This document shows positions 1 to 11,484 of a stretch of 64,000 nt of DNA, piece after piece (position 1 is the first letter of the stretch; each line of letters opens with the position of its first letter). This DNA comes from Flavobacteriaceae bacterium (lineage in GTDB: Bacteria; Bacteroidota; Bacteroidia; Flavobacteriales; Flavobacteriaceae): assembly GCA_018657955.1 (NCBI GenBank), contig JABHWD010000011.1:1-64000 (forward strand), written 5' to 3'. The notes under the pieces were generated by a model. It did not search any database and was not told where the DNA came from. It saw nothing but the letters and a program-made list of their open reading frames with translations. The position numbers were made by a program, and so were the translations under genes.

Positions 1-105
1 AGGAGCTTCTTCAGCAGGAGCTTCCTCAGCAGGAGCTTCTTCAGCAGGAGCTTCCTCAGCAGGAGCTTCTTCAGCAGGAGCTTCCTCAGCAGGAGCTTCT
101 TCAGT
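1..105. repeat. Tandem 30-bp repeat (two 15-bp subunits) encoding EEAPA pentapeptides in the L17 tail
   Basis: aggagcttcttcagcaggagcttcctcagc occurs three times identically at 1-30, 31-60, 61-90, followed by a partial copy; array continues off the left edge. Confidence 0.95.
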
Positions 106-564
106 AAGGACCTCTTCTATTTGATCTTTTACTTGATCATCAGATTTTTTTGAACCACGTTTACTTCTTCTAGTAGATGGCTTTTTCTTTTTTGGCACAT
201 ATGAATCATTGTAATCAACTAATTCAACCATTGCCATTTCAGCATTATCACCAAGACGATTACCTAACTTAATTATTCTTGTATAACCACCGGGTCTATC
301 TCCAATTTTAGCAGAAACATTACGAAACAATTCAGCAACAGCAGCCTTTTGTCTAATTCTTGAAAATACAATTCTTCTATTATGAGTAGTATCAGATTTA
401 GATTTTGTAATTATTGGCTCAATAAATTGTTTTAAAGCTTTAGCTTTTGCCAATGTTGTGTTTATTCTCTTGTGTTCAATTAATGAACAAGCCATATTAG
501 CTAACATTGAAGTTCTGTGACCTTTTTTTCTTCCTAGATGATTAAACTTTTTACCATGTCTCAT
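1..564 (-). CDS. rplQ: 50S ribosomal protein L17, C-terminus truncated by window edge, with EEAPA-repeat tail
   Basis: Reverse strand reads [34 protein letters not shown]..., then a basic linker and (EEAPA)n; frame open at position 1. Confidence 0.95.
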   Translation of the reverse strand, partial: MRHGKKFNHLGRKKGHRTSMLANMACSLIEHKRINTTLAKAKALKQFIEPIITKSKSDTTHNRRIVFSRIRQKAAVAELFRNVSAKIGDRPGGYTRIIKLGNRLGDNAEMAMVELVDYNDSYVPKKKKPSTRRSKRGSKKSDDQVKDQIEEVLTEEAPAEEAPAEEAPAEEAPAEEAPAEEAPAEEAP

Positions 565-588
565 AATACCATTTTTTATAAATTAAAT

Positions 589-1581
589 CTATTCCTTTTC
601 AAGTTTATATTTAGATAAGTCCATTCCAAAACTTAAACCTTTAACCATAACAAGTTCTTCTAATTCAGTTAAAGACTTTTTACCAAAATTTCTGAATTTC
701 ATTAAATCATTCTTATTAAATGAAACCAAATCTCCTAATGTATCAACCTCAGCAGCTTTTAAACAATTTAATGCACGAACTGAAAGATCCATATCAATTA
801 ATTTAGTTTTCAATAATTGACGCATGTGTAAAGATTCTTCATCATAAGTCTCTGTTTTGGCTATCTCATCTGCTTCAAGAGTTATTCTTTCATCAGAGAA
901 TAGCATGAAATGATGGATTAGTATCCTAGCTGCATCAGTTAATGCATCTTGAGGATTAATTGATCCATCTGTATTTATATCAAAAACTAATTTCTCATAA
1001 TCAGTCTTTTGTTCTACTCTGAAATCTTCAATATGATATTTAACATTTTTTATTGGAGTAAAAATTGAATCCATAAAAATTGTACCCAGTTGAGCTGAAG
1101 AGTTCTTGTTTTCTTCTGATGTTACATAACCTCTACCCTTATCTATTGTAATCTCCATATGGATTTTTACTTTAGGATCTAGATTGCAGATAACATGATC
1201 AGAATTTAAAATCTGGAATCCAGAAATAAATTTTTGAAAATCTCCTGCAGTTACCTTATCCTGACCAGAAATTGAAATAGAAACTAGTTCATTATCAACT
1301 TCATCAATCTGACGTTTAAAACGAATTTGTTTTAGGTTTAAAACTATTTCTGTAACATCTTCTACTACGCCTGGAATTGTCGAAAATTCATGCTCTAACC
1401 CTTCAATTCTTAAAGAAGTAATAGCAAAACCTTCAAGAGATGAAAGTAATACTCTTCTTAATGCATTACCAACTGTTAGTCCGTATCCAGGCTCCAATGG
1501 TCTGAATTCGAATCTTCCTTGATAATCAGATGATTCTATCAAGATAACTTTATCCGGTTTTTGAAAATTTAATATTGCCAT
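589..1581 (-). CDS. rpoA: DNA-directed RNA polymerase subunit alpha
   Basis: Full-length alpha NTD and CTD motifs; syntenic with rpsD and rplQ. Confidence 0.98.
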   Translation of the reverse strand: MAILNFQKPDKVILIESSDYQGRFEFRPLEPGYGLTVGNALRRVLLSSLEGFAITSLRIEGLEHEFSTIPGVVEDVTEIVLNLKQIRFKRQIDEVDNELVSISISGQDKVTAGDFQKFISGFQILNSDHVICNLDPKVKIHMEITIDKGRGYVTSEENKNSSAQLGTIFMDSIFTPIKNVKYHIEDFRVEQKTDYEKLVFDINTDGSINPQDALTDAARILIHHFMLFSDERITLEADEIAKTETYDEESLHMRQLLKTKLIDMDLSVRALNCLKAAEVDTLGDLVSFNKNDLMKFRNFGKKSLTELEELVMVKGLSFGMDLSKYKLEKE

Positions 1582-1603
1582 AATTTTTATTATATATAAT
1601 TTG

Positions 1604-2209
1604 TTATTTAGAATATAATTCTACAATGTATTGTTCATTTATTTTTTCTGGAATCTGAATTCTCTCTGGAATAGAGACAAATGTTCCTTGCATAAGCTCA
1701 TCATTCCATGTTATCCATTCATATACCTTTGACGATCCTGTTAAGGATCTAGTAATTGATTCTACAGATTTAGATTTTTCTCTTACTGCAACTATATCGC
1801 CAGGTTTTATGTTATATGATGGAATATTTACTATACCTCCATTAACAATTATGTGTCTGTGAGAAACTAATTGTCTAGCACCTCTTCTAGAATTTGAAAG
1901 CCCCATTCTAAAAACTACATTATCTAATCTAGACTCACACAATTGCAATAATACTTCACCAGTAATTCCAGTTGAAGCAGTTGCTTTTTTAAACATATTT
2001 CTAAACTGACTTTCTAAAATGCCGTAAGTATATTTAGCTTTTTGTTTTTCCATTAATTGCACTCCATATTCAGACTTCTTTCCTCTTCTTCTTTTATTGC
2101 CATGCTGACCTGGGGGATAATTTCTCTTTTCAAAAGATTTATCATCACCGAAAATTGCTTCACCAAATTTTCTAGCTATTTTTGTTTTTGGACCAGTATA
2201 TCTTGCCAT
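1604..2209 (-). CDS. rpsD: 30S ribosomal protein S4
   Basis: [21 protein letters not shown]..., S4 domain. Confidence 0.98.
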   Translation of the reverse strand: MARYTGPKTKIARKFGEAIFGDDKSFEKRNYPPGQHGNKRRRGKKSEYGVQLMEKQKAKYTYGILESQFRNMFKKATASTGITGEVLLQLCESRLDNVVFRMGLSNSRRGARQLVSHRHIIVNGGIVNIPSYNIKPGDIVAVREKSKSVESITRSLTGSSKVYEWITWNDELMQGTFVSIPERIQIPEKINEQYIVELYSK

Positions 2210-2228
2210 AATTTATTTATTTTTTTTT

Positions 2229-2278
2229 AGAGTGGTTATGAATTAAGGTCTTTTATCCTTCGAAAACCATTATTCTCT
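2229..2278 (-). promoter_or_regulatory. Candidate structured r-protein leader upstream of rpsD
   Basis: Nested inverted repeats AGAG/CTCT (2229-2232/2275-2278), TGGTT/AACCA (2233-2237/2265-2269), AAGG/CCTT (2245-2248/2257-2260) in an otherwise unexplained 91-bp rpsK-rpsD gap. Confidence 0.5.
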
Positions 2279-2300
2279 AGTTATACTTATTAATTTATAT

Positions 2301-2684
2301 CTAAACTCTTCTTCGTTTTGGAGGTCTACATCCATTGTGTGGAGTTGGTGTTACATCCACTATTTCCATAACCTCAATACCTCCATTATGGATCGATCTA
2401 ATAGCAGATTCTCTGCCATTACCTGGACCCTTAACGAAAACTTTAACTTTCCTTAATCCTGCTTCTTTTGCTACTGTAATAGCATCTTCTGCCGCCATTT
2501 GAGCTGCATAAGGAGTATTTTTCTTAGTTCCTCTAAAACCCATTTTACCTGCAGATGACCATGCAATAACATCTCCTTTTCTATTAGTTAGAGATATTAT
2601 GATATTATTAAAAGATGCAGTTATATGTGCTTCTCCTATTGCTTCAACTACTACTTTTCTTTTTTTAGCGCTTGATTTTGCCAT
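2301..2684 (-). CDS. rpsK: 30S ribosomal protein S11
   Basis: S11 family sequence ending [15 protein letters not shown]. Confidence 0.98.
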   Translation of the reverse strand: MAKSSAKKRKVVVEAIGEAHITASFNNIIISLTNRKGDVIAWSSAGKMGFRGTKKNTPYAAQMAAEDAITVAKEAGLRKVKVFVKGPGNGRESAIRSIHNGGIEVMEIVDVTPTPHNGCRPPKRRRV

Positions 2685-2696
2685 AATACTATAACA

Positions 2697-3071
2697 TTAT
2701 TTAGTTACTTTTTTCTTGTTTGCAACTGTTTTTCTTTTACCTTTTCTAGTCCTGGAATTATTTTTAGTTCTTTGCCCCCTAAGAGGTAGCCCTGTTCTAT
2801 GTCTAATTCCTCTATAACATCCAATATCCATCAACCTTTTTACATTTAGTTGATTTTCTGATCTTAATTCACCTTCAATTGTATAACTACCAACAGCTTC
2901 ACGAATTTTACTTATATCTGCATCAGACCAATCAGAAACTTTCTTGCTTTCGTCTACTCCCGCAGTAGATAAAATTTCCTCCGCTCTACTTCTACCTATT
3001 CCGAAAATATAGGTTAATGATATAACTCCTCTTTTATTTTTTGGTATATCTATACCTGCTATTCTTGCCAT
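2697..3071 (-). CDS. rpsM: 30S ribosomal protein S13
   Basis: [26 protein letters not shown]. Confidence 0.98.
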   Translation of the reverse strand: MARIAGIDIPKNKRGVISLTYIFGIGRSRAEEILSTAGVDESKKVSDWSDADISKIREAVGSYTIEGELRSENQLNVKRLMDIGCYRGIRHRTGLPLRGQRTKNNSRTRKGKRKTVANKKKVTK

Positions 3072-3073
3072 AA

Positions 3074-3190
3074 TTAACCTTGTCTTTGTTTAAATCTTGG
3101 ATTCTTTTTGTTAATTACATAAAGTCTCCCTTTTCTTCGTACAATTTTACAATCTGCACTCCTTTTCTTTACTGAAGCTCTTACTTTCAT
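3074..3190 (-). CDS. rpmJ: 50S ribosomal protein L36 (absent from ORF track)
   Basis: Reverse strand reads [38 protein letters not shown], 38 aa, between rpsM and infA. Confidence 0.95.
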   Translation of the reverse strand: MKVRASVKKRSADCKIVRRKGRLYVINKKNPRFKQRQG

Positions 3191-3194
3191 CGTA

Positions 3195-3410
3195 TTAAAA
3201 TCTATAAGTTATACGAGCCTTTGTTAAATCATAAGGACTCATTTCTAATTTTACTTTATCTCCTGGCAATAATTTTATATAATGCATCCTCATTTTACCA
3301 GAAATGTGAGCTGTAACAATATGCCCATTTTCTAATTCAACACGAAACATAGCATTTGATAATGCTTCAATTATTGTTCCTTCTTGTTCTATTGATGCTT
3401 GTTTTGCCAT
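3195..3410 (-). CDS. infA: Translation initiation factor IF-1
   Basis: [33 protein letters not shown]1-like OB fold. Confidence 0.98.
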   Translation of the reverse strand: MAKQASIEQEGTIIEALSNAMFRVELENGHIVTAHISGKMRMHYIKLLPGDKVKLEMSPYDLTKARITYRF

Positions 3411-3417
3411 AATTAAA

Positions 3418-4770
3418 TTATATTGCTGGTTTTCTATCCCTTCCTGCCTTCATTAAACCATCATAATGTTTATTTAATAAATATGAATTTACTTGTTGCA
3501 TTGTATCAATAGCCACTCCTACCATAATTAATAGTGAAGTACCTCCAAAGAACAATGCCCACCCAGCCTGAATGTCCATAAATTTTAAAACAATTGCTGG
3601 AAAAACTGATATCAATGCTAAAAATATAGACCCAGGCAATGTAATCTGAGACATTATTCTATCAAGTAAATTTGTGGTGTCTGTCCCAGGTCTAACACCT
3701 GGAATAAACCCTCCGCTTCTCTTAAGATCATCAGCAATTTTATTAGTTGGTACAGTTATAGCCGTATAGAAAAATGTAAACACTATAATCAATAAACCAA
3801 ATACTATATTATACCAAAGACCAAATATATCTGAAAATTGAGTTACCATAAATTGACCCACAGAAGTATCTTTCATAAATCCAACTCCACCAATCATACT
3901 TGGAACAAACATAAGTGCCTGAGCAAAAATTATAGGCATTACTCCTGATGCATTTAATCTTAGTGGTATATATTGTCTTGATCCAGCAACATTTTTTTCA
4001 AAACTACCAGATGCATTTCTTCTAGCATATTGAACTGCAATCTTTCTTACTGCCATTACTAGCATAACAGAGGCTAAAATAATAGCTATCCAAACAACAA
4101 TCTCAACAGAAATCATTATAAGACCTCCATTTGATTCAGTTACTCTTGAAACCCATTCTTGAACAAAAGCTTGAGGAAGTGTAGCAATTATACCTACCAT
4201 AATCAGTAAAGAAATTCCGTTTCCTATTCCTCTGTCTGTAATCTTTTCTCCCAACCACATTGCAAAAACACATCCCGTAACTAAGATCACTATTGATGAA
4301 AAATAAAATACTCCTCCTTGACCCAGTAAAAATGCTTCTCTAGGAATACCTAATGTTGGTAAAGCTGCTAAATAACCAGGTGCTTGAATCAAACAAATTC
4401 CTATTGTTAACCATCTAGTTATTTGAGTTATTCTCTTCTGCCCACTAGCTCCCTCTTTTTGAAGTTTTTGAAGGTAAGGAATTGCGATACCCATTAATTG
4501 CACAACAATTGAAGCAGAAATATAAGGCATTATTCCTAAAGCAAATACAGATGCATTTGCAAATGCTCCACCAGTAAATGCATTCAAGAGACCCAAAAGT
4601 CCCTGATCATCAAATGTTCCTGCTAATCCCCCCAGCTTACTCGCATCAATTCCAGGAAGAACTACCTGAGCACCAAATCTATATACAACTAACAGACCCA
4701 TGGTTAGAATAATTCTATCCTTTAGTTCAGTTATTTTCCATATATTTTTTATGTACTCTATTATTTTCAT
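3418..4770 (-). CDS. secY: Preprotein translocase subunit SecY
   Basis: Multi-TM SecY sequence, spc operon position. Confidence 0.98.
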   Translation of the reverse strand: MKIIEYIKNIWKITELKDRIILTMGLLVVYRFGAQVVLPGIDASKLGGLAGTFDDQGLLGLLNAFTGGAFANASVFALGIMPYISASIVVQLMGIAIPYLQKLQKEGASGQKRITQITRWLTIGICLIQAPGYLAALPTLGIPREAFLLGQGGVFYFSSIVILVTGCVFAMWLGEKITDRGIGNGISLLIMVGIIATLPQAFVQEWVSRVTESNGGLIMISVEIVVWIAIILASVMLVMAVRKIAVQYARRNASGSFEKNVAGSRQYIPLRLNASGVMPIIFAQALMFVPSMIGGVGFMKDTSVGQFMVTQFSDIFGLWYNIVFGLLIIVFTFFYTAITVPTNKIADDLKRSGGFIPGVRPGTDTTNLLDRIMSQITLPGSIFLALISVFPAIVLKFMDIQAGWALFFGGTSLLIMVGVAIDTMQQVNSYLLNKHYDGLMKAGRDRKPAI

Positions 4771-4778
4771 TTAATAAA

Positions 4779-5231
4779 TTATATATTAATTGCCTCTCCT
4801 CCAGCAGCTTCAATAGCAGCTTTTGCAGATGCAGTAAATTTATGTGCACTTATTTTAAGTTTTGCTTTAAGTTCTCCTCTCCCTAAAATTTTTACCAATT
4901 CATTTTTTCTTACCAATCTTAATTTTATCATAGAATCAAAATCTAAAGAACCCTTTACTTTTTTACTGTCAACCACAGTCTGAATAGTATCTAAATTAAC
5001 TCCTTGATATTCTATTCTGTTTATGTTATTAAAACCAAATTTCGGAACCCTTCTTTGAAGTGGCATTTGCCCTCCCTCAAAACCTAATTTCCTTGAATAA
5101 CCTGATCTAGATTTAGCCCCCTTATGGCCTCTAGTGGATGTACCTCCCTTTCCTGAGCCCTGGCCTCTACCTATTCTCTTACTATTCTTGTTTATCGATC
5201 CCTTTGCAGGTTTTAGATTACTTAATTCCAT
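4779..5231 (-). CDS. rplO: 50S ribosomal protein L15
   Basis: [26 protein letters not shown]. Confidence 0.98.
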   Translation of the reverse strand: MELSNLKPAKGSINKNSKRIGRGQGSGKGGTSTRGHKGAKSRSGYSRKLGFEGGQMPLQRRVPKFGFNNINRIEYQGVNLDTIQTVVDSKKVKGSLDFDSMIKLRLVRKNELVKILGRGELKAKLKISAHKFTASAKAAIEAAGGEAINI

Positions 5232-5248
5232 TTTATAAATTCTTTAAT

Positions 5249-5428
5249 TTATGAACCATTAACAACTACTAAATGATTTACCTTTTTTATCATTCCTAGA
5301 ATATTAGGTGTATTTTCATGTTCTACAGTCATACCTATTCTTCTTAATCCTAAAGATTCTAATGTTTTTTTCTGTTTTCCTGTTCTTCTAATAGAACTCC
5401 TTATTTGTGTTATCTTAATTTTAGCCAT
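5249..5428 (-). CDS. rpmD: 50S ribosomal protein L30 (absent from ORF track)
   Basis: Reverse strand reads [59 protein letters not shown], 59 aa; start overlaps the rpsE stop by 8 nt. Confidence 0.95.
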   Translation of the reverse strand: MAKIKITQIRSSIRRTGKQKKTLESLGLRRIGMTVEHENTPNILGMIKKVNHLVVVNGS

Positions 5429-5945
5429 TAAATAATTTTTCTAATTTAATTCCTCTATTATGAGCAATAGTATGAGCATTCTTTAACTTTAATAAAGCGT
5501 CAAAAGTAGCTTTCACTACATTGTGTGGATTTGAAGATCCTTGTGACTTTGAAAGAACATCACGAACTCCAACAGCTTCCAATACTGTCCTTACAGCTCC
5601 ACCTGCTATAACTCCTGTACCAGGTGCTGCAGGAATAATATTTACTCTTGCTCCTCCATATTTGCCTTTTTGCTCATGAGGTAACGTTCCTTTAACCAAT
5701 GGAATCCTAACTAAATTCTTTTTTGCATCTTCAACTGCTTTTCCAATAGCACTAGCAACATCCTTAGATTTACCTAAGCCATAGCCAACAATACTATTTT
5801 CATCTCCTACTACAACGATAGCAGAAAACCCAAAGTTTCTACCACCCTTAGTTACTTTAGTAACTCTTTGAACTCCAACCAAACTATCTTTTAGTTCTAG
5901 TCCTTTTGGTTTTACTCTTTCTACGTTTTTATACTTTTGGTACAT
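5421..5945 (-). CDS. rpsE: 30S ribosomal protein S5
   Basis: S5 family sequence, [21 protein letters not shown]. Confidence 0.98.
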   Translation of the reverse strand: MYQKYKNVERVKPKGLELKDSLVGVQRVTKVTKGGRNFGFSAIVVVGDENSIVGYGLGKSKDVASAIGKAVEDAKKNLVRIPLVKGTLPHEQKGKYGGARVNIIPAAPGTGVIAGGAVRTVLEAVGVRDVLSKSQGSSNPHNVVKATFDALLKLKNAHTIAHNRGIKLEKLFNG

Positions 5946-5949
5946 AATC

Positions 5950-6306
5950 TTAAAATTTTAATCCAACTTCTCTTGCTCCATCAGCTAAAGATTTTACTCT
6001 TCCATGATATAAATATCCTGATCGATCAAAAGATGCTTGCTTTACACCTTTTTTAATTGCTTTTTCTGCAATATCTTTTCCTACCAAAGAAGCTAGTTCA
6101 GTTTTATTAGCTTTAGCTTTAATAATATTTTTGTCTCTTGAAGATGAAGTTACTATTGTTTTTCCGTTAGAATCATCAATCAATTGAGCATATATCTCCT
6201 TATTACTTCTAAAAACTGACAATCTTGGGTTACTCTCAGTTCCTGAAATAATCTTTCTAATTCTATTTCTAATTCTAATTCTTCTATCTCTTTTTGATAA
6301 TTTCAT
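5950..6306 (-). CDS. rplR: 50S ribosomal protein L18
   Basis: L18 family sequence, spc operon position. Confidence 0.97.
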   Translation of the reverse strand: MKLSKRDRRIRIRNRIRKIISGTESNPRLSVFRSNKEIYAQLIDDSNGKTIVTSSSRDKNIIKAKANKTELASLVGKDIAEKAIKKGVKQASFDRSGYLYHGRVKSLADGAREVGLKF

Positions 6307-6317
6307 GTCTTTATTTA

Positions 6318-6860
6318 TTATGCTGATTTACCAGCTTTTCTTCTTATATATTCTCCAACATATTTAATACCCTTACCCTTATATGGTTCTGGTTTTCTAA
6401 AGGATCTAATCTTAGCAGCTACTTGACCAACCAATTGCTTATCAAATGATGTTAGTTTGATTCTATGATTTTGACCCTTCTCTGAAATAGTTTCTATCTT
6501 TATCTCTTGAGCTAAATTCATAACAATATTATGTGAAAAACCAACTGCTAAATCTAGCTTTTGACCCTGAGCCTTAGCTCTGTACCCAACACCAACAAGC
6601 TCTAATTCCTTCATCCATCCTTTTGATACACCGATAATCATATTATTTATTAAAGCTCTATATAATCCATGTTTTGATTTATTTTCCTTAGATTCAGAGA
6701 CTCTCTCAACAGTAATAATACCATTATCAATCTTGATTAGTACACCTGAAAAATCTTGCTCTAATTCTCCTAGCTTACCTTTCACAGAAATAATATTTTC
6801 TGTAACATCAATAGTTACATCTTCAGGTACTGATATTGGATTATTCCCTACTCTTGACAT
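6318..6860 (-). CDS. rplF: 50S ribosomal protein L6
   Basis: [15 protein letters not shown]...[14 protein letters not shown]. Confidence 0.98.
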   Translation of the reverse strand: MSRVGNNPISVPEDVTIDVTENIISVKGKLGELEQDFSGVLIKIDNGIITVERVSESKENKSKHGLYRALINNMIIGVSKGWMKELELVGVGYRAKAQGQKLDLAVGFSHNIVMNLAQEIKIETISEKGQNHRIKLTSFDKQLVGQVAAKIRSFRKPEPYKGKGIKYVGEYIRRKAGKSA

Positions 6861-6872
6861 TTTATTTAAATT

Positions 6873-7271
6873 TTAATGTACATAACAAATTAATTCTCCC
6901 CCAACATTTTCCTTCTTGGCTTGCTTTACAGTCATAACTCCTTTAGAAGTAGATACAATTGCTATTCCCAAACCATTTAAAATCCTTGGCAAATCACTTG
7001 AATTAGAATATTTTCTTAATCCAGGTGTACTTATTCTTTGAATCTTAGTAATTACAGATTCATTGTCCTCTTTAGTATATTTTAAAGCTATCTTAATAAC
7101 TCCTTGAATTTTAGATTCTTCAAACTTGTAGCTTAAAATATAGCCTTGATCAAATAATATCTTAGTTATTCCCTTTTTCAAATTTGATGCAGGGATAGAA
7201 ACCACTTTTTTATTGGCTCTTGCTGCATTTCTAATTCTTGTTAAATAATCCGCTATAGGATCTGTATTCAT
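6873..7271 (-). CDS. rpsH: 30S ribosomal protein S8
   Basis: MNTDPIADYLTRIRNA...GGELICYVH. Confidence 0.98.
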   Translation of the reverse strand: MNTDPIADYLTRIRNAARANKKVVSIPASNLKKGITKILFDQGYILSYKFEESKIQGVIKIALKYTKEDNESVITKIQRISTPGLRKYSNSSDLPRILNGLGIAIVSTSKGVMTVKQAKKENVGGELICYVH

Positions 7272-7289
7272 TTTTTTAAATTTATATTA

Positions 7290-7559
7290 TTACCAACTAG
7301 CTTTTCTAACTCCAGGTATTAAACCTTTATTAGCCATTTCACGAAATAAAACTCTTGAAATTCCAAAATTTCTTATATAGCCTTTTGGCCTTCCTGTTAA
7401 TTTACACCTATTATGCATTCTAACTGGAGATGCATTTCTTGGAAGCTTTTGCAATCCTACAAAATCACCAGCCTCTTTTAACGCTTTCCTTTTAGCTGCA
7501 TATTTCACTACAGTTCTAGCTCTTTTAACTTCACGAGCTTTCATTGATTCTTTAGCCAT
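7290..7559 (-). CDS. rpsN: 30S ribosomal protein S14 (start corrected)
   Basis: The 120-aa ORF includes a 31-aa out-of-family prefix that overlaps rpl[18 protein letters not shown]... at 7559 gives an 89-aa S14. Confidence 0.93.
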   Translation of the reverse strand: MAKESMKAREVKRARTVVKYAAKRKALKEAGDFVGLQKLPRNASPVRMHNRCKLTGRPKGYIRNFGISRVLFREMANKGLIPGVRKASW

Positions 7560-7563
7560 AGTT

Positions 7564-8463
7564 TTATTTCTTTGTTTTACTAATTTTATTCTTTTCTTTA
7601 TTTGATTCCTCTTCTTTTTTTGAAGGTTCATCTTCAGCTGCAGGTTCTTCAACTACAGTTTCTTCAGCTACAGTTTCTTCAACTACAGGTTCTTCAGCTA
7701 CAGGTTCTTTAGCTGCAGTTTCTTCAGCTGCAGGTTCTTCAACTACAGTTTCTTCAACTACAGTTTCTTCAGCTGCAGTTTCTTCAGCTGCAGTTTCTTC
7801 AACTACAGTTTCTTCAGCTGCAGTTTCTTCAGCTACAGGTTCTTCAACTACAGTTTCTTCAGCTACAGGTTCTTTCTTTATTTCCTTTACTTCTGATGTT
7901 TTTGGTTTATCATCAGGTTTTTTAAATGGTAATCCTAATTCACTTAAAAGTGACATAGCCTCTTTATCTGAATTAGCATTTGTAACAAATGTTATATCCA
8001 TCCCAGATATCTTATTAATTTTATCAATATTAATCTCTGGGAAAATAATTTGTTCCGTAACTCCTAAAGTATAATTACCTCTTCCATCAAAACCTCCTGC
8101 TTTCACTCCTGTGAAATCTCTTACTCTTGGAAGTGCTGCTGTAACAAGTCTATCAAGGAATTCATACATTCTCTCACCCCTAAGAGTTACTTTTACCCCA
8201 ATTGGCATTCCTTTTCTAAGTTTAAAAGATGCAACATCTTTTTTTGACAAAGTTGCTATAGCCTTTTGACCAGAAATATTAGTAATTTCTTCTACAGCAT
8301 GATCAATAAGCTTCTTATCATTAACAGCTTCTCCAACGCCTTTAGAAATAACAATCTTCTCAAGTCTAGGGACTTGCATAACATTGCTATATTCAAACTT
8401 CTTCCTTAAGTTTGAAACAATCGTTTCTTTATATTCTTTCTTTAATCTTGGTATATAATTCAT
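7564..8463 (-). CDS. rplE: 50S ribosomal protein L5 with ~100-aa acidic C-terminal extension
   Basis: L5 core through LPFKKP, then pentapeptide repeats ([15 protein letters not shown]) and a lysine-rich end. Confidence 0.97.
   Translation of the reverse strand: MNYIPRLKKEYKETIVSNLRKKFEYSNVMQVPRLEKIVISKGVGEAVNDKKLIDHAVEEITNISGQKAIATLSKKDVASFKLRKGMPIGVKVTLRGERMYEFLDRLVTAALPRVRDFTGVKAGGFDGRGNYTLGVTEQIIFPEINIDKINKISGMDITFVTNANSDKEAMSLLSELGLPFKKPDDKPKTSEVKEIKKEPVAEETVVEEPVAEETAAEETVVEETAAEETAAEETVVEETVVEEPAAEETAAKEPVAEEPVVEETVAEETVVEEPAAEDEPSKKEEESNKEKNKISKTKK
7633..7868. repeat. Degenerate 15-bp tandem repeats encoding (A/V)(A/V)EE(T/P) in the L5 tail
   Basis: About 16 consecutive pentads readable in the translation; DNA alternates gcagtttcttcaact / acaggttcttcagct-type units; boundaries approximate. 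Confidence 0.9.
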
Positions 8464-8465
8464 AA

Positions 8466-8780
8466 CTATATTACTTCATTAGATTTCTTAGAATATCTAA
8501 TTTTATTTTCTTTTTCCATTCTATATCCAACTCTAGTAGCTTCACCTTTAGAAGTTATTAATGAAATATTAGATATATCAATAAATAACTCTTTTTCAGT
8601 TATACCTCCTTTTGGATTATTAGCACTAGGCTTATTATGTTTTTTAACCACATTAACCCCTTCAACAATAGCTTTATTTTTAGCTGCAACAACCTTTAGA
8701 ACCTTTCCTTGATTCCCTTTTTGATTTCCAGCTATTACTTTAACTATATCGCCTGTTTTAATTTTTATTTTTTTCATCAA
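8466..8780 (-). CDS. rplX: 50S ribosomal protein L24
   Basis: KOW motif [25 protein letters not shown]. Confidence 0.97.
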   Translation of the reverse strand: MMKKIKIKTGDIVKVIAGNQKGNQGKVLKVVAAKNKAIVEGVNVVKKHNKPSANNPKGGITEKELFIDISNISLITSKGEATRVGYRMEKENKIRYSKKSNEVI

Positions 8781-8787
8781 TCAAATT

Positions 8788-9156
8788 TTATAAAACTTCT
8801 GGTGCTAAGGATGCTATTTTCATAAATTTTTTATCTCTTAATTCTCTAGCAACAGGACCAAAAACTCTTGTTCCTATCATCTCACCAGCTCCATCTAACA
8901 AAACACATGCATTATCATCAAACCTAATATATGAGCCATCTGTTCTTCTAACTTCCTTAATAGTCCTTACTACAACTGCTGTTGAAACAGCTCCTTTTTT
9001 AATTAAACCATTTGGAGTTGCATTTTTAATAGAAACAACAATTTTATCTCCAATAGAAGCATATCTTCTCTTTGTTCCTCCTAATACTCTAATAGTCAAA
9101 ACCTCTTTTGCCCCAGTATTATCTGCTACTTTTAATCTTGATTCTTGTTGTACCAT
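8788..9156 (-). CDS. rplN: 50S ribosomal protein L14
   Basis: [27 protein letters not shown]. Confidence 0.98.
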   Translation of the reverse strand: MVQQESRLKVADNTGAKEVLTIRVLGGTKRRYASIGDKIVVSIKNATPNGLIKKGAVSTAVVVRTIKEVRRTDGSYIRFDDNACVLLDGAGEMIGTRVFGPVARELRDKKFMKIASLAPEVL

Positions 9157-9159
9157 AAT

Positions 9160-9420
9160 TTATTTAGCTTTTTCAATTATTTTTACTAACCTCCAACATT
9201 TAGACTTACTTATTGGTCTTGTTTCCATAATTTTAACTGTGTCACCAATGTTACAGTCATTCTTTTCATCATGTGCAACATACTTTTTTGTCTTTAATAC
9301 ATACTTCCCATACATAGGATGTTTTACTTTTTTTACTTCAGAAACAACTATAGATTTCTGCATTTTGTTACTGGTAACTTTACCAATACGTTCTTTTCTT
9401 AAATTTCTTTTTTCCATCAT
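9160..9420 (-). CDS. rpsQ: 30S ribosomal protein S17
   Basis: [21 protein letters not shown]... Confidence 0.97.
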   Translation of the reverse strand: MMEKRNLRKERIGKVTSNKMQKSIVVSEVKKVKHPMYGKYVLKTKKYVAHDEKNDCNIGDTVKIMETRPISKSKCWRLVKIIEKAK

Positions 9421-9432
9421 TAAATAGAATAA

Positions 9433-9624
9433 TTATTTGGTTTCTCTATTGGTTATTTCAGTTATAATTCTAGCAATTGATCTTCTTAAAGATTTTATCT
9501 GAATAGGATTTTCCAAAGGAGAAACTGCATGAACCATTTTAAGCTCATTATATTTCGTTTTTTTTTCAACAAGCTGATCCTTAAGCTCTTCATTTGATAA
9601 TTTTAATACTTCACTTTGATTCAT
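9433..9624 (-). CDS. rpmC: 50S ribosomal protein L29 (start corrected)
   Basis: MNQSEVLKLSNEELKDQLVEKK...; the upstream 11 aa of the ORF overlap rplP. Confidence 0.93.
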   Translation of the reverse strand: MNQSEVLKLSNEELKDQLVEKKTKYNELKMVHAVSPLENPIQIKSLRRSIARIITEITNRETK

Positions 9625-9634
9625 ATAATAAAAA

Positions 9635-10054
9635 TTATGCTTCGTAATCTCTAGCAATTATTAATTTTGTTTTAACAGGTAGTTTTTGAGCTGCAAGTCT
9701 TAATGCCTCTTTAGCTACATCCAAAGAAACACCACCAATTTCAAATAGTATTCTTCCAGGTTTTACTACTGCCACCCAATATTCAACTGCACCTTTACCC
9801 TTACCCATACGAACTTCAAGGGGCTTTTTCGTTATAGGTTTATCAGGAAATATTTTTATCCATAAATGCCCTTCTCTTTTCATATATCTTGTAGCTGCAA
9901 TTCTAGCCGCTTCAATTTGTCTAGAAGTTAAAAAATTAGAGTCTAGAGACTTGATTCCATACATTCCATTAGATAATCTATGGCCTCTTCCAGAATTTCC
10001 TTTCATTCTTCCTTTTTGAGCTTTACGATATTTTGTTTTCTTTGGTTGTAACAT
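9635..10054 (-). CDS. rplP: 50S ribosomal protein L16
   Basis: [19 protein letters not shown]. Confidence 0.98.
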   Translation of the reverse strand: MLQPKKTKYRKAQKGRMKGNSGRGHRLSNGMYGIKSLDSNFLTSRQIEAARIAATRYMKREGHLWIKIFPDKPITKKPLEVRMGKGKGAVEYWVAVVKPGRILFEIGGVSLDVAKEALRLAAQKLPVKTKLIIARDYEA

Positions 10055-10082
10055 TTATACTAAAATATTTGCCTTTTTTTTA

Positions 10083-10778
10083 TTAATTTCTTCTTCTTCT
10101 ATTAGATTTACCTGGCTTTTTAGATAAACCAACTAATGGATTAAGATCTCTTTTACCATATACTTCTCCCTTCATAATCCAAACTTTAACTCCTATTCTT
10201 CCATATGTTGTATGAGCTTCAACCAGAGAATAGTCAATATCAGCTCTAAATGTTGATAAAGGAATCCTTCCTTCTTTAAAATGCTCACTTCTAGCCATTT
10301 CTGCTCCGTTTAATCTACCGCTAACTTGAATTTTGATTCCTTCTGCATTCATTCTCATAGATGCAGCTATGGCCATTTTAACAGCTCTTTTATAAGAAAT
10401 TCTGCTCTCAATTTGTCTAGCTACACTGCTAGCAACTAATAAAGCATCTAGTTCTGGTCTTTTTATTTCATAAATATTTAACTGAACATCTTTAGATGTA
10501 ATTTTTTTAAGTTCTTCTTTTAACTTATCAACTTCTTGTCCACCTTTACCAATTATAATTCCTGGCCTAGCAGTTGTAATAGTAACTGTAACAATTCTAA
10601 GTGTTCTCTCAATAATAACTCTAGAAACACTAGCTTTAACTAAACGAGCACGAATATATTTTCTAATTTTTTCATCTTCAGCTAGCTTATCACCATAATC
10701 ATTACCACCATACCAGTTAGACTCCCATCCTCTGATAATCCCTAACCTATTTCCTATTGGATTTGTCTTCTGTCCCAT
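10083..10778 (-). CDS. rpsC: 30S ribosomal protein S3
   Basis: [25 protein letters not shown]. Confidence 0.98.
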   Translation of the reverse strand: MGQKTNPIGNRLGIIRGWESNWYGGNDYGDKLAEDEKIRKYIRARLVKASVSRVIIERTLRIVTVTITTARPGIIIGKGGQEVDKLKEELKKITSKDVQLNIYEIKRPELDALLVASSVARQIESRISYKRAVKMAIAASMRMNAEGIKIQVSGRLNGAEMARSEHFKEGRIPLSTFRADIDYSLVEAHTTYGRIGVKVWIMKGEVYGKRDLNPLVGLSKKPGKSNRRRRN

Positions 10779-10782
10779 TTAA

Positions 10783-11196
10783 TTAATTAGTTTGAACATC
10801 ATTATTTTTTGAACCTAATACTATCGTAACATGATTAGATCTCTTTCTTATCCTGTGGGCTCTTCCCTGCGGAGCCGTTCTCAATCTCTTTAACATTGAA
10901 CCACTATCAACCTTTATCTCTGAAATAAACAATCCGGCATCCTCAACATTAGAATTTTCATTTTTTGTTTGCCAATTTGAAATAGCAGACAATAATAATT
11001 TTTCTAATTTTCTAGACGCTTCTTTTTCACTAAATCTGAAAATATTAAGTGCATTATCTATTTCCTTACCCCTAACTAAATCCGCAACTAAACGCATTTT
11101 TCTAGGAGATGTAGGACAGTTATTTAATTTAGCTGTAATCAAATTTTTTCTGCTTTCTTTAATATTTTCCGCCATTTTAGTTTTACGACTTCCCAT
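10783..11196 (-). CDS. rplV: 50S ribosomal protein L22
   Basis: L22 family; true start may be the internal Met (MAENIKESRK). Confidence 0.95.
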   Translation of the reverse strand: MGSRKTKMAENIKESRKNLITAKLNNCPTSPRKMRLVADLVRGKEIDNALNIFRFSEKEASRKLEKLLLSAISNWQTKNENSNVEDAGLFISEIKVDSGSMLKRLRTAPQGRAHRIRKRSNHVTIVLGSKNNDVQTN

Positions 11197-11199
11197 AGT

Positions 11200-11478
11200 T
11201 TACTTATTACCTTTATTTCTAGCTCCAGCATGTCCTCTAAAGGATCTTGTTGGAGAAAATTCTCCTAATTTATGTCCAACCATATTCTCAGTTATATATA
11301 CAGGAATAAATTGCTTTCCATTATGAACAGCTATAGTCTGACCAACAAAATCAGGTGTTATCATGCTAGATCTTGACCATGTCTTGATAACAGTCTTTTT
11401 GTTTCCTTCTATATTTTTTTCCACTTTTTTATTCAATTTATAATGAACAAATGGGCCTTTTTTTAATGATCTAGACAT
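11200..11478 (-). CDS. rpsS: 30S ribosomal protein S19
   Basis: [15 protein letters not shown]. Confidence 0.98.
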   Translation of the reverse strand: MSRSLKKGPFVHYKLNKKVEKNIEGNKKTVIKTWSRSSMITPDFVGQTIAVHNGKQFIPVYITENMVGHKLGEFSPTRSFRGHAGARNKGNK

Positions 11479-11484
11479 AATATT

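Noticed and set aside
1-110. Regular direct repeats resembling a CRISPR or satellite array
   Set aside because: In-frame with L17 and encode EEAPA pentapeptides; no unique spacers
7560-7652. 31-aa N-terminal extension of the S14 ORF
   Set aside because: Overlaps the rplE 3' end; the downstream [13 protein letters not shown] start matches S14
7600-7880. Short direct repeats resembling CRISPR or recombination sites
   Set aside because: 15-bp codon-periodic repeats within the open rplE frame; no spacers
9239-9427. Plus-strand 62-aa ORF
   Set aside because: Antisense to rpsQ; low-complexity hydrophobic translation, no family signal
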